12,936 bases of DNA from Desulfurococcales archaeon (GCA_027048265.1 JALTXS010000112.1:1-12936), one strand, 5' to 3'; numbered from the stretch's first letter, positions 1-6,073 are shown. Translations and numbers: made by a program. Notes: generated by a model from the letters alone, not told the origin.

Positions 1-547
1 TGGGGTTGAGCCTCTCGGCTATGGGCCAGTCACTGGGATAGTAGCGTTTCAAGGGCCCGCTGGAGCCCGTTGAGTCTATGGTTATCTTCGCCCTAACCTC
101 TACGGGCTGGCCGTCCCCAGTGTTGACTACGACTCCCTTGACGTAGCCGTCCTCCACTATGGGGCGGGAGACATGGGTCTTGGTGAAGACCTCCACCCCG
201 TTGTCCATGGCCTCCTTGAGGAGCTGCTGGCCGAACTTGGTCCTATCAATAGTATATCCCTCGCCATAGACCTTGTAGACGATGTCCTCCTTGGGGCTGT
301 AAATCTCCATTCCTTCAATCCTCTGCAACACGGCCTCGCCACGGGGTTTGGGTATGCCCCTTTCGGCGAAGTGGTGCTCGCCAATGGCGTCGCCACAGGG
401 CTTGCCCCAGAGGCTTTCCCAGGGCCGGGCCTCGAAGACCGCCACCCTGTAAGCTTTGCGCTGTGAAACGAGGTTGGCCAAGGTACCCCCGGCGGGGCCT
501 GCTCCGACTATGACGACATCGTACTCGGGCGATGGCTTGCTCATCAT
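1..547 (-). CDS. Geranylgeranyl reductase family FAD-dependent oxidoreductase (5' part, runs off left edge)
   Basis: The frame is open from ATG at 547 to the window edge, giving 182 codons of the N-terminal half. Residues 9-21 form a Rossmann FAD-binding beta-alpha-beta (YDVVIVGAGPAGG), followed by an acidic strand end (VFEAR, 37-41) and the KPCGD signature (49-53) typical of archaeal geranylgeranyl / digeranylgeranylglycerophospholipid reductases. That family uses FAD to reduce isoprenoid double bonds, usually in ether-lipid chains at the membrane. The second FAD motif (GDAAG type) lies beyond the edge. AAAGGGTG ends 5 bases before ATG 547; a second ATG at 544 is equally possible. A TATA-like box lies at 583-592. 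It is the last visible gene of a same-strand series containing another reductase of this family. It could instead act on quinones or chlorin-like substrates; the family call is firm, the substrate is not. Confidence 0.88.
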   Translation of the reverse strand, partial: MMSKPSPEYDVVIVGAGPAGGTLANLVSQRKAYRVAVFEARPWESLWGKPCGDAIGEHHFAERGIPKPRGEAVLQRIEGMEIYSPKEDIVYKVYGEGYTIDRTKFGQQLLKEAMDNGVEVFTKTHVSRPIVEDGYVKGVVVNTGDGQPVEVRAKITIDSTGSSGPLKRYYPSDWPIAERLNP

Positions 548-552
548 GTATA

Positions 553-560
553 CACCCTTT
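553..560 (-). promoter_or_regulatory. Ribosome binding site of the left-edge reductase
   Basis: On the minus strand the sequence AAAGGGTG lies 5 bases before ATG 547 and 8 before ATG 544. It partly matches the archaeal anti-Shine-Dalgarno end of 16S rRNA and does not discriminate between the two adjacent ATGs. Confidence 0.5.
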
Positions 561-582
561 GGAGCTGAGTATGGGTAAGAGC

Positions 583-592
583 GTGTTTTTAA
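583..592 (-). promoter_or_regulatory. TATA-like promoter box TTAAAAACAC (left-edge reductase)
   Basis: The minus strand reads AATTAAAAACAC about 36 bases before the reductase ATG at 547, a normal distance for an archaeal TATA box with a short leader. The identical ten bases recur at 4461-4470 and 6107-6116, each upstream of a minus-strand gene. The stop codon of the preceding gene (TAA, 589-591) falls inside the box. Confidence 0.6.
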
Positions 593-972
593 TTATGTTT
601 TTCGCAAAGACTGGCCCCATGGCAGAGGGCCTCGAGGGAGCGGGAGCGGAGCCTCTCGATAATCTCCCTGGAGAGGGGGTGGGTGGAGTATATTCTCACG
701 CTTATTGCTTGGAGAACCCCCGAGGGTGGAAGAAGGGTCTCCACCTCTACCCTCTTGAGGCCCTCGAGCATGCAGTCTTCCATGGGAAGCTCGAAGGTCC
801 TGACCCCAACCTCACCTATGTCGAAGGAGCTGCTAGGAGGCAGCGTGGGGGTGCACTCGAGGAACTTGAAGACATCGACCTGGTAGACGCACTCGCTTGG
901 ACTACACTGGTAGTAGTAGTGCTCGTGGGGGTTGAGCCATTCCTCCCCCTCTTGGATGCCCTCTCCAGACAA
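589..972 (-). CDS. Hypothetical Cys-rich protein between two lipid-reductase-like genes
   Basis: I do not recognise this 127-residue soluble protein. Six cysteines (including C23, C28 and C40), an N-terminal His/Tyr-rich patch (HEHYYY, 16-21) and a C-terminal helix (REIIERLRSRSLEAL) can be seen; there is no signal peptide or membrane segment. Codons end mostly in G or C, as in its neighbours, which supports real coding. The start is TTG at 972: the frame upstream back to the next stop contains no ATG or GTG, and GAGGT (981-985) sits 8 bases before the TTG. It lies 44 bases after the zinc-ribbon gene and 41 bases before the reductase ATG, on the same strand, so it may be co-expressed with them. 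A plus-strand frame overlaps it but lacks comparable support. The function is unknown. Confidence 0.72.
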   Translation of the reverse strand: MSGEGIQEGEEWLNPHEHYYYQCSPSECVYQVDVFKFLECTPTLPPSSSFDIGEVGVRTFELPMEDCMLEGLKRVEVETLLPPSGVLQAISVRIYSTHPLSREIIERLRSRSLEALCHGASLCEKHN

Positions 973-977
973 GCGCG

Positions 978-985
978 ATGACCTC
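978..985 (-). promoter_or_regulatory. Ribosome binding site fixing a TTG start
   Basis: GAGGTCAT on the minus strand, with the GAGGT core 8 bases before TTG 972, is the main evidence for the non-ATG start of the Cys-rich hypothetical gene. Confidence 0.6.
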
Positions 986-1016
986 GCGTGGGTGGAGAAT
1001 GAGAGGACCCGGGATG

Positions 1017-1250
1017 TCAGGCCCTTTTAACCGTGTAGAGCACAAGCTGTTCCCCACAGTAGGGGCACCTGTAGTGGAGAACCCTCGCATCGGCCTGGCA
1101 GAAGTACGCGTTTATGGTGGTCGCACACTTGGGGCACTTGTACACGGTCTGTCTGGTCACATCCATCTTCCGAGCGCAAATGCTGCACTTTATTGTAACC
1201 CATCCCGCGTGTCCCTGGGCGTTGACGCCCTTTATGCTACCATATGACAA
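1017..1250 (-). CDS. Small double zinc-ribbon protein
   Basis: This 77-residue protein carries four zinc half-sites: C22xxC25, C39PxC42, C51xxD54 and C62PxC65. The layout resembles archaeal Zn-ribbon proteins proposed to bind RNA or act in translation (COG2888 type), but that is a resemblance and not an assignment. The third half-site has Asp54 where a cysteine would be expected, so one zinc may be bound by Cys3-Asp or the site may be degenerate. The start is TTG 1250, with GGAGGGG (1258-1264) 7 bases upstream and a TATA-like box at 1311-1320. The frame stays open upstream to the stop of the preceding reductase, yet has no ATG or GTG there. It sits between two flavoprotein genes on the same strand. 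Confidence 0.85.
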   Translation of the reverse strand: MSYGSIKGVNAQGHAGWVTIKCSICARKMDVTRQTVYKCPKCATTINAYFCQADARVLHYRCPYCGEQLVLYTVKRA

Positions 1251-1257
1251 GTACTTT

Positions 1258-1264
1258 CCCCTCC
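1258..1264 (-). promoter_or_regulatory. Ribosome binding site fixing the TTG start of the zinc-ribbon gene
   Basis: GGAGGGG on the minus strand lies 7 bases before TTG 1250. The open frame continues upstream without an ATG or GTG, so this site decides the start. Confidence 0.65.
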
Positions 1265-1310
1265 ACAGCGCGTCCTTGGTGGTCTGCCACGCTTTGGAAT
1301 CTATGGGCGG

Positions 1311-1320
1311 GATTAATAAG
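1311..1320 (-). promoter_or_regulatory. TATA-like box upstream of the zinc-ribbon gene
   Basis: CTTATTAATC on the minus strand just follows the stop codon of the upstream reductase (1326-1328). A transcript starting about 25 bases downstream would have a leader of roughly 40 bases to TTG 1250, so the zinc-ribbon gene may be transcribed separately from the preceding reductase. Confidence 0.45.
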
Positions 1321-1325
1321 AATAG

Positions 1326-2423
1326 CTATCCCGCGAAAAGCCTCATAGCAAGGCCGGCTAGGCTGGGCGCCATCACCCCTAAGAGGCGGGGGTTTGCTGC
1401 TATGCTGCTAAGCACATCGCTCAACCTTATAGAGTCCCTAAGGAAGCTCTCATAGAGCCTGGGTGATAGCATCCTCATCGCCTCCACGCGGGCCCCACCC
1501 GGTGGCAGGCTCTCCACCAGTTCCAGAAGGAGCTTCTGGAATCTCATCTGGGCCACGAAACCATTAACGTCGTCCCAAGCCCTGAGAAAGGCCAGCCTGG
1601 GATGGGGCTCCTCTAAAAGCCTTCTCGCGAACCATAGGCCGTGCAAATGCGAGGGCCTAATGCCCTCCCCGCTCAGGGGGTGGACCAGTCCCTGAGCCTC
1701 CCCTATGGGGTAGACGGGGTGAAAGTACCGGGGGGTACGAGGGGGTTGGTCTATTGTTATAACCGTGGTATCCATGCGGAGGACCTTGGGCGAGCCATAT
1801 TCCCTCTCCAACAGCCTCTCGAGGCGTAGATGGGGCGAGCGCTCTCCCTTATAAGCCAAGCCTATGTTAGCTGCATCCCTCTCGTGAGGGAAGACCCAGA
1901 GAAACCCCATGAGGTCGGGGTCAAAGTCGATGAGCACGCCCTCGGGGTCGACGGGGTGTTCTACAAGGGCCCGGGATATCGTGAGCTTTGTGAGGCCGTT
2001 GTTGGCGAAGGGACCCCGGGCGTCCACCACAGTGTCGTGGGTGTTTGCTAGGTTCTCTGGGAAGACGCTCTTCACATGCATGCTCGCTCCCAGGTCCACG
2101 GCTTTCTCCCGCATGCCGCGGACCCACTCTGGTTTGTCTATCACGAACCAGAGGGGGTCCCGGTACTCTTTCTCGAAGACCGTTTCGCCCCTTACCCTTA
2201 TCTCGAACCTCCTGATGCTGTTGAGAACCCTGGGGGCGAGGGGTGATTCCTCCAAAACGTCCCGCAGCACAACGTCGCCGCAGGGCTTGCGGTAAAATGG
2301 GTCTCTTTCGTAGATTTCCAGCTCGCCCTGGAAGCCTCTCTTCATAAGCTCTAGGGCGAAGCCCGCGCCCGCGGGACCCGCCCCCACCACTGCTATCCTC
2401 TCTGGCTCGACCAATGGCTGCAC
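1326..2423 (-). CDS. Geranylgeranyl reductase family flavoprotein, divergent paralog
   Basis: This 365-residue FAD-dependent oxidoreductase has the dinucleotide-binding fold VVGAGPAGAG at 12-21, the acidic strand end YERD (38-41) and the RKPCGD signature (45-50). The FLWVFP motif around W176 matches the YxWxFP substrate-cavity motif of archaeal geranylgeranyl reductases. The second FAD motif reads GEAQG (241-245) followed by a GEGI loop; family members normally have GDAAG, so Asp is replaced by Glu at the ribose-contacting position. It shares its general plan with the left-edge reductase but is clearly divergent, suggesting a different isoprenoid substrate or partner. The start is GTG 2423, since nothing better lies upstream; TTG 2414 would remove only three residues. 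GGTGAG near 2441 is too distant to be decisive. The family is clear; the exact reaction is inferred. Confidence 0.87.
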   Translation of the reverse strand: MQPLVEPERIAVVGAGPAGAGFALELMKRGFQGELEIYERDPFYRKPCGDVVLRDVLEESPLAPRVLNSIRRFEIRVRGETVFEKEYRDPLWFVIDKPEWVRGMREKAVDLGASMHVKSVFPENLANTHDTVVDARGPFANNGLTKLTISRALVEHPVDPEGVLIDFDPDLMGFLWVFPHERDAANIGLAYKGERSPHLRLERLLEREYGSPKVLRMDTTVITIDQPPRTPRYFHPVYPIGEAQGLVHPLSGEGIRPSHLHGLWFARRLLEEPHPRLAFLRAWDDVNGFVAQMRFQKLLLELVESLPPGGARVEAMRMLSPRLYESFLRDSIRLSDVLSSIAANPRLLGVMAPSLAGLAMRLFAG

Positions 2424-2478
2424 CCTGATAGAATGTTTCTCACCTGGTGGTTTTCTGGGTGTGTATGGTTCGGCCTGC

Positions 2479-2502
2479 CTTATTAGGGGTTACCATATAC
2501 TA
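2479..2502 (-). promoter_or_regulatory. Weak promoter candidates for the divergent reductase
   Basis: Two A/T-rich boxes on the minus strand, TAGTATATGG and CTAATAAGG, lie 55-80 bases before GTG 2423. Either could be the TATA box; neither is strong. Confidence 0.3.
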
Positions 2503-2541
2503 TGGGGTGCTCACAGTATTGCCCTTATAGGGAGATGAGGT

Positions 2542-2565
2542 GGTTAACCGGGGGGTTAACTCGGG
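2542..2565. repeat. Two tandem 12-base repeats around GGTTAAC
   Basis: GGTTAACCGGGG (2542-2553) is followed directly by GGTTAACTCGGG (2554-2565), identical at 10 of 12 positions. The first copy contains the palindrome GGTTAACC. The pair lies in the non-coding stretch between the peptidase stop (2633) and the divergent reductase, about 120 bases before the latter's start and upstream of its candidate TATA boxes. An operator or activator site is possible but unproven. Confidence 0.5.
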
Positions 2566-2584
2566 TCGTGTAATAAACACCCTG

Positions 2585-2594
2585 GCAAGAAAAC
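2585..2594 (-). terminator. Candidate T-rich terminator after the peptidase gene
   Basis: GTTTTCTTGC on the minus strand lies about 40 bases after the peptidase stop. The same ten bases occur immediately after the tRNA-Arg gene (7271-7280). Archaeal termination often needs only a short T tract; no hairpin is seen. Confidence 0.4.
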
Positions 2595-2632
2595 TGGACC
2601 CCAGTAAACCAGCAGTGGGTATAGAGATGACG

Positions 2633-4393
2633 TTAGGCGCCCAGTCTATCCCTAATCCTCGCCAGAAAGAGAGCAGCGGGTAGCAGTATCTTCTCGATGT
2701 CCTCCACAGTGTTAACAGCATGGCCCATGTCGGGGGCTATGTGGGCCTCGAAGGTCTTGCCCTTCTCCAGAGCCTTGTCCATGAAGCGTAGCAGGGGCTT
2801 GAGAGGGGTACGAGTGTCGTTCTGGGGGTGTATTATGCATAGGGGCTTGCTGAGGTTGTCCACGTAGTTTATGGGGCTGCGTTCGCGCCACTTGCTCCGA
2901 TCTCCTGCGAAAAGTAGGTCTATGAAGCTCCTGAAAGCGGGGTCGCTGAGCTCGTACATCTCCTCCCAGTCAACCACGCTCGCCCCCGCCACTCCCGCGG
3001 CGAACTCATCGGGCTTCCGGGTAAGGGCGCACATGGTGGCGAAGCCCCCGTAGCTGTAGCCCATAACAACCGTGTAGGCCGCGAGCCCCGTTGAGCGAGC
3101 CCACTTCGCGGAGGAGACTATGTCCTCAAGCTCCATCCCACACACGTCGCCCAGTATCAGGTTCCTCCACTCCTCCCCATAGCCGGTAGAGCCCCTATAG
3201 TTGGGCATGACCACGTGGAACCCTAGAAGGGCCAGTGCGGCCGCAAAGATGCTCCACGAGTCATCGTCCTCACTAAACGGCCCCCCGTGGACTAGTACCA
3301 CAGCCGGCCCCGGCCTCTGAGCCCTTTGGCTGGGAAGTACAAGGACGGGGACTCTCCTAGAGTCGGTTGACTCCACCCAGTGGAACTCGGGCTCTCCCAG
3401 GGCCTCCCCCAGAGCGGGGGGCAATCTGCTCGAGAGCAGCACACGGTGGCCCCCCTCGCCCAGAACAACCACCTGGGGAGGAGCCCGTAGGCTGGAGTAT
3501 GAAGCCACAAGCTCCCCGTCACCATAGGGGTGCGCGTTCGAGTAAACACCCCGGGGGCCCGAGATCCTCCACCCGTCAACGAAAACCTGGGAGGCACCCT
3601 CCCTCTTGGCGACCACGATGAGCCTCCCCTGTTCGTCGAAGCGCATGTAGTTGACTCCCATAGGCCTGTACTCGTCCAAGTCCTTGCCGAGGAGCTCCAG
3701 GAGGCCCAGGTCCCCCTCCCCTGGGGCCGCTCTCCTGAGCTCCACTCCATTCGACTTCTCCAGGGCGTACACGAGCTCGCCCTGGGGCGAAAACCTTGCC
3801 ATAATTACACTACCCCCGGCGGTGGCCACGTCCCTGAGCTCGCCTGTGGCCAGATCCATGAACTGTAGCCTTATCCTACCCTCCGGGGTGAACACCTGGA
3901 CTGCGCCCCACCCGCCGTGGGCGTCGGCGAGCCATCCCATCCCCGGTATGGGGCCCACGCGTTTCCACGAGGAGCCGGGCGTGACCTCGACAACCCAGAT
4001 GCCGTCGTCGAAGACTCGCGTTACATAGACCCGCTCCCCTCTGTCCACTAGCGAGAGAACCCTCCCCGGCTCCAGACCGGGTGCGAGCTCCTTTTCATCA
4101 CCCGGGCTGTCGAGGGGGACGTAGTAGAGGGCATGCTGCTCCCTTCCCCTGGCCACGTCTCTGCCAATTATGACGCGGCTGGCGTCTGAGGGGGGCTCGG
4201 CTATGAGGGATATGGGCACACGGTTGAGTCTTATGAGCTCCTCCTGAGTGTAGAGGTAGGTGTTAAGGGCCCCCTCCTTCAATGCTGTTATTATAAGGCG
4301 GTTCCCCTCCAGGGAAGCAGTTACACCATAGGCCTCAAGACGGACAAGCTCCTCCAGTTCCCTCACCAGTTCCGCAATACCGGGCCCAGACAT
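2633..4393 (-). CDS. Acylaminoacyl peptidase / prolyl oligopeptidase family serine peptidase (S9C)
   Basis: This 586-residue cytosolic enzyme should release N-acylated (blocked) amino acids from short peptides. An N-terminal beta-propeller (about residues 1-325) gates a C-terminal alpha/beta hydrolase. The hydrolase shows the HGGPF oxyanion region, the nucleophile motif GYSYGG with Ser447, the acid Asp526 (HPQND) and His558 (MGHAVN). By memory the A. pernix enzyme is 582 residues with Ser445, Asp524 and His556, so the spacing is the same. ATG 4393 is preferred because it matches the start of that homolog and GGTGG lies a few bases upstream. ATG 4435 and ATG 4453 are in frame, but the TATA-like box at 4461-4470 puts transcription start near 4440, disfavouring 4453. 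The frame also stays open through the divergent cupredoxin gene to 4762, which is not credible coding. The gene stands alone, divergent from the cupredoxin. Confidence 0.95.
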   Translation of the reverse strand: MSGPGIAELVRELEELVRLEAYGVTASLEGNRLIITALKEGALNTYLYTQEELIRLNRVPISLIAEPPSDASRVIIGRDVARGREQHALYYVPLDSPGDEKELAPGLEPGRVLSLVDRGERVYVTRVFDDGIWVVEVTPGSSWKRVGPIPGMGWLADAHGGWGAVQVFTPEGRIRLQFMDLATGELRDVATAGGSVIMARFSPQGELVYALEKSNGVELRRAAPGEGDLGLLELLGKDLDEYRPMGVNYMRFDEQGRLIVVAKREGASQVFVDGWRISGPRGVYSNAHPYGDGELVASYSSLRAPPQVVVLGEGGHRVLLSSRLPPALGEALGEPEFHWVESTDSRRVPVLVLPSQRAQRPGPAVVLVHGGPFSEDDDSWSIFAAALALLGFHVVMPNYRGSTGYGEEWRNLILGDVCGMELEDIVSSAKWARSTGLAAYTVVMGYSYGGFATMCALTRKPDEFAAGVAGASVVDWEEMYELSDPAFRSFIDLLFAGDRSKWRERSPINYVDNLSKPLCIIHPQNDTRTPLKPLLRFMDKALEKGKTFEAHIAPDMGHAVNTVEDIEKILLPAALFLARIRDRLGA

Positions 4394-4460
4394 GACGACC
4401 ACCGTTCTCGCCCATTTCTCTGCATCCTGGTACATTAACGTTGCCGAGGTCATTGTATGA

Positions 4461-4470
4461 GTGTTTTTAA
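4461..4470 (-). promoter_or_regulatory. TATA-like promoter box TTAAAAACAC (peptidase)
   Basis: The minus strand reads CTTAAAAACAC, predicting transcription start near 4440 for the peptidase. It is the second of three identical boxes. Read on the plus strand (TTTTTAAG) it might also serve the divergent cupredoxin gene. Confidence 0.6.
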
Positions 4471-4507
4471 GCAGGGTAAAAGCGGCAACGTGATACGCAA
4501 GGCCTGT

Positions 4508-4516
4508 GATATTAAT
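4508..4516 (+). promoter_or_regulatory. TATA-like box for the cupredoxin gene
   Basis: GATATTAAT lies about 30 bases before GTG 4548, which would give a very short leader. The plus-strand reading of the 4461-4470 box is an alternative that would allow an earlier start at ATG 4515. Confidence 0.4.
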
Positions 4517-4532
4517 GGGGATAAACGGGATA

Positions 4533-4539
4533 GGGGTGG
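4533..4539 (+). promoter_or_regulatory. Ribosome binding site choosing the cupredoxin start
   Basis: GGGGTGG ends 8 bases before GTG 4548 but is only 2 bases from TTG 4542 and lies downstream of ATG 4515. It therefore favours GTG 4548, which also yields a signal peptide of normal length. Confidence 0.5.
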
Positions 4540-4547
4540 TGTTGGAA

Positions 4548-5078
4548 GTGGCGCGTGTCTCTCGCCCCACGAGCCTCCTCGCCTTTTCGGTGCTACTATT
4601 ATTACTACTCTTTTCTACACAAGACGCCATCGGGCAGGTGGAGACCATTGCCGTTGAGATGGGCGACTTCTTCTTCAACCCCGAAACGATAGAGGTCGTG
4701 GCTGGACAAGAGGTAGTCCTACAGGTCAGGAACAATGGAAAGTATCCCCATACTCTTACCATAGAAGGGTCCGATGTCGACCTGGCCCTGTCTCCCGGTG
4801 AGGAGGGAGAGGCACGGTTGCTGATAACCCAGCCGGGTGATTATAGACTGTACTGCAGGTACCATGCTCAAATGGAGGGTACACTGAAAGTGCTCCCAGG
4901 AGACGCTGGGAAAGATGCGGGCGGTGTTGCGAGCCCATCTATGCAGGAAGAGGATAAAGCTAGGGAGAAGGGGGACGGGGGTTACTTATCTGGTTCCGGC
5001 TATGGAGTTGCCCTGATTGTACTGGTAGCTGTAATTGTTGTGGTAGTGGGGCTAGGTGTGCTCCGGGGCAGAAGATGA
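4548..5078 (+). CDS. Membrane-anchored cupredoxin (plastocyanin/amicyanin-like blue copper protein)
   Basis: This 176-residue protein is predicted to sit outside the cell, tethered to the membrane, and to carry electrons through a type 1 copper. A signal peptide (MARVSRPTS then a Leu-rich core to about residue 29) precedes one cupredoxin domain (about 34-116). The copper ligands are visible as His68 (YPHTL) and the C-terminal loop CRYHAQMEG, giving Cys103, His106 and Met109, a short amicyanin-like loop. A polar linker rich in Gly, Glu and Lys follows, then a C-terminal membrane helix (about 148-171) ending in RGRR. GTG 4548 is chosen from the ribosome binding site and signal-peptide geometry; ATG 4515 and GTG 4506 are in-frame alternatives. 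It is divergent from the peptidase and convergent with the aldolase, with only 10 bases between the stops. The redox partner is not visible in the window. Confidence 0.88.
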   Translation: MARVSRPTSLLAFSVLLLLLLFSTQDAIGQVETIAVEMGDFFFNPETIEVVAGQEVVLQVRNNGKYPHTLTIEGSDVDLALSPGEEGEARLLITQPGDYRLYCRYHAQMEGTLKVLPGDAGKDAGGVASPSMQEEDKAREKGDGGYLSGSGYGVALIVLVAVIVVVVGLGVLRGRR

Positions 5079-5088
5079 GCCCTGGCCA

Positions 5089-6066
5089 TCATCGTGTCTT
5101 GGTAGAGGTGGGGTCTACCTGGCTCGGGGGAGTGATGCATTGTATCCCGGGGTGTAGGAGTCTTGCAAGATCTTCTGATCTGCATAGATTCTCCGCGATG
5201 GCCTCTACGGTCTCGCTTGGGAGAGGGTAGAGGGGCCTCCTCACGTGGGGTTCTAGGGGGGCTCCGAGGGCGTGTAGGACCCCTTTTATAGATGATGCCA
5301 TTGGGACTCCCGAGCGTGAGAGTATCCTCCGGGCCTCGGAGGATTGCCTGGTGGTCACGAGAGCCTGTCTAAGGTCGCCTCTCTCGACGGCCTCCCAAAT
5401 AGTAGTGAGGAGGCGGGGTAGTAGGTTTGCTAGAGCGCTAACAGCACCGTCACCCCCTATGGCGAGGGTGTGGAGGAGGAGCTCCTCGGTTCCAGGCATT
5501 ATGGAGAAGTCTCTTCTCACCTCCTTTATGCTGACCAGCTCCCCCAGGTATGTGTAGTCGTTAACCGTTGCCTTGACCCCAGCTATCTCGCTTGACTCGA
5601 TAGCCATCCAAGCCAAGTCCCCCACCCCTATACCATAGCCAACGTGGGAGGGGATGTTGTAGACGAACACGGGCCTGCCAGATGCCTTGGCAAGGCCCTG
5701 GTAGTACTCGAGTAGCCTCTCCCTATCCGCCTTATAGTAGAGCAGGGGCGTGGAGAAAACATAGTCAACGCCCAGGTCCCCCGCCACCCGCGCCCTCTTG
5801 AGAGACTCCTCCCACCCCAGGGCACCAACCCCGGCGAACACCGCCGCTTTCCCACCCAGGGTCTCCACGGCTACCCTGTATAGCCTCTCTAGTTCCCCGA
5901 GGGCGAGGCTGGTCCACTCCCCTGTTGTGCCGCCTACCCAGACCCCATGTACGCCTGCCTTACCCAGACCCTCTAGTAGCCACCTGAAGGCCTCCAGGTC
6001 CACCTTCCCCCCATGGGTGAAAGGGGTAATGGTGGCCACAACCACTCCTTTGAACATACCCGCCAC
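5089..6066 (-). CDS. DapA / KDG aldolase superfamily lyase (class I pyruvate aldolase)
   Basis: This 325-residue TIM-barrel lyase should form a Schiff base between a lysine and pyruvate (or a 2-oxo acid) and make or break a C-C bond. Visible signatures are GGTTGEW (45-51), the YYK stretch after TPLL, the catalytic tyrosine in VYNIPS (Tyr136) and the Schiff-base lysine in GVKAT (Lys165). Dihydrodipicolinate synthase needs Arg shortly after the YN-P motif to bind the aspartate semialdehyde carboxylate; here the stretch is NIPSHVG with no Arg. The substrate is therefore probably not that of lysine synthesis but a sugar acid or similar (KDG-aldolase or N-acetylneuraminate-lyase-like). A C-terminal tail of about 20 residues goes beyond the usual 290-300 residue length. 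GTG 6066 is chosen because GGGGTG (6074-6079) lies 7 bases upstream; ATG 6057 is the alternative. The TATA-like box is at 6107-6116. No sugar-acid pathway gene is adjacent. Confidence 0.9.
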   Translation of the reverse strand: MAGMFKGVVVATITPFTHGGKVDLEAFRWLLEGLGKAGVHGVWVGGTTGEWTSLALGELERLYRVAVETLGGKAAVFAGVGALGWEESLKRARVAGDLGVDYVFSTPLLYYKADRERLLEYYQGLAKASGRPVFVYNIPSHVGYGIGVGDLAWMAIESSEIAGVKATVNDYTYLGELVSIKEVRRDFSIMPGTEELLLHTLAIGGDGAVSALANLLPRLLTTIWEAVERGDLRQALVTTRQSSEARRILSRSGVPMASSIKGVLHALGAPLEPHVRRPLYPLPSETVEAIAENLCRSEDLARLLHPGIQCITPPSQVDPTSTKTR

Positions 6067-6073
6067 GACTGGG

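Noticed and set aside
532..981. Plus-strand 149-codon frame opposite the Cys-rich hypothetical gene
   Set aside because: No ribosome binding site and no recognisable motif. The minus-strand frame has a good GAGGT site, same-strand neighbours and G/C-ending codons.
2500..2721. Minus-strand 73-codon frame in the peptidase 3' flank
   Set aside because: It begins inside the peptidase gene in another frame, has no ribosome binding site, and its composition is unlike a real protein.
4394..4762. N-terminal extension of the peptidase frame by over 120 codons
   Set aside because: It runs antisense through the cupredoxin gene, lies mostly upstream of the promoter box at 4461-4470, and is absent from the homolog as I remember it.
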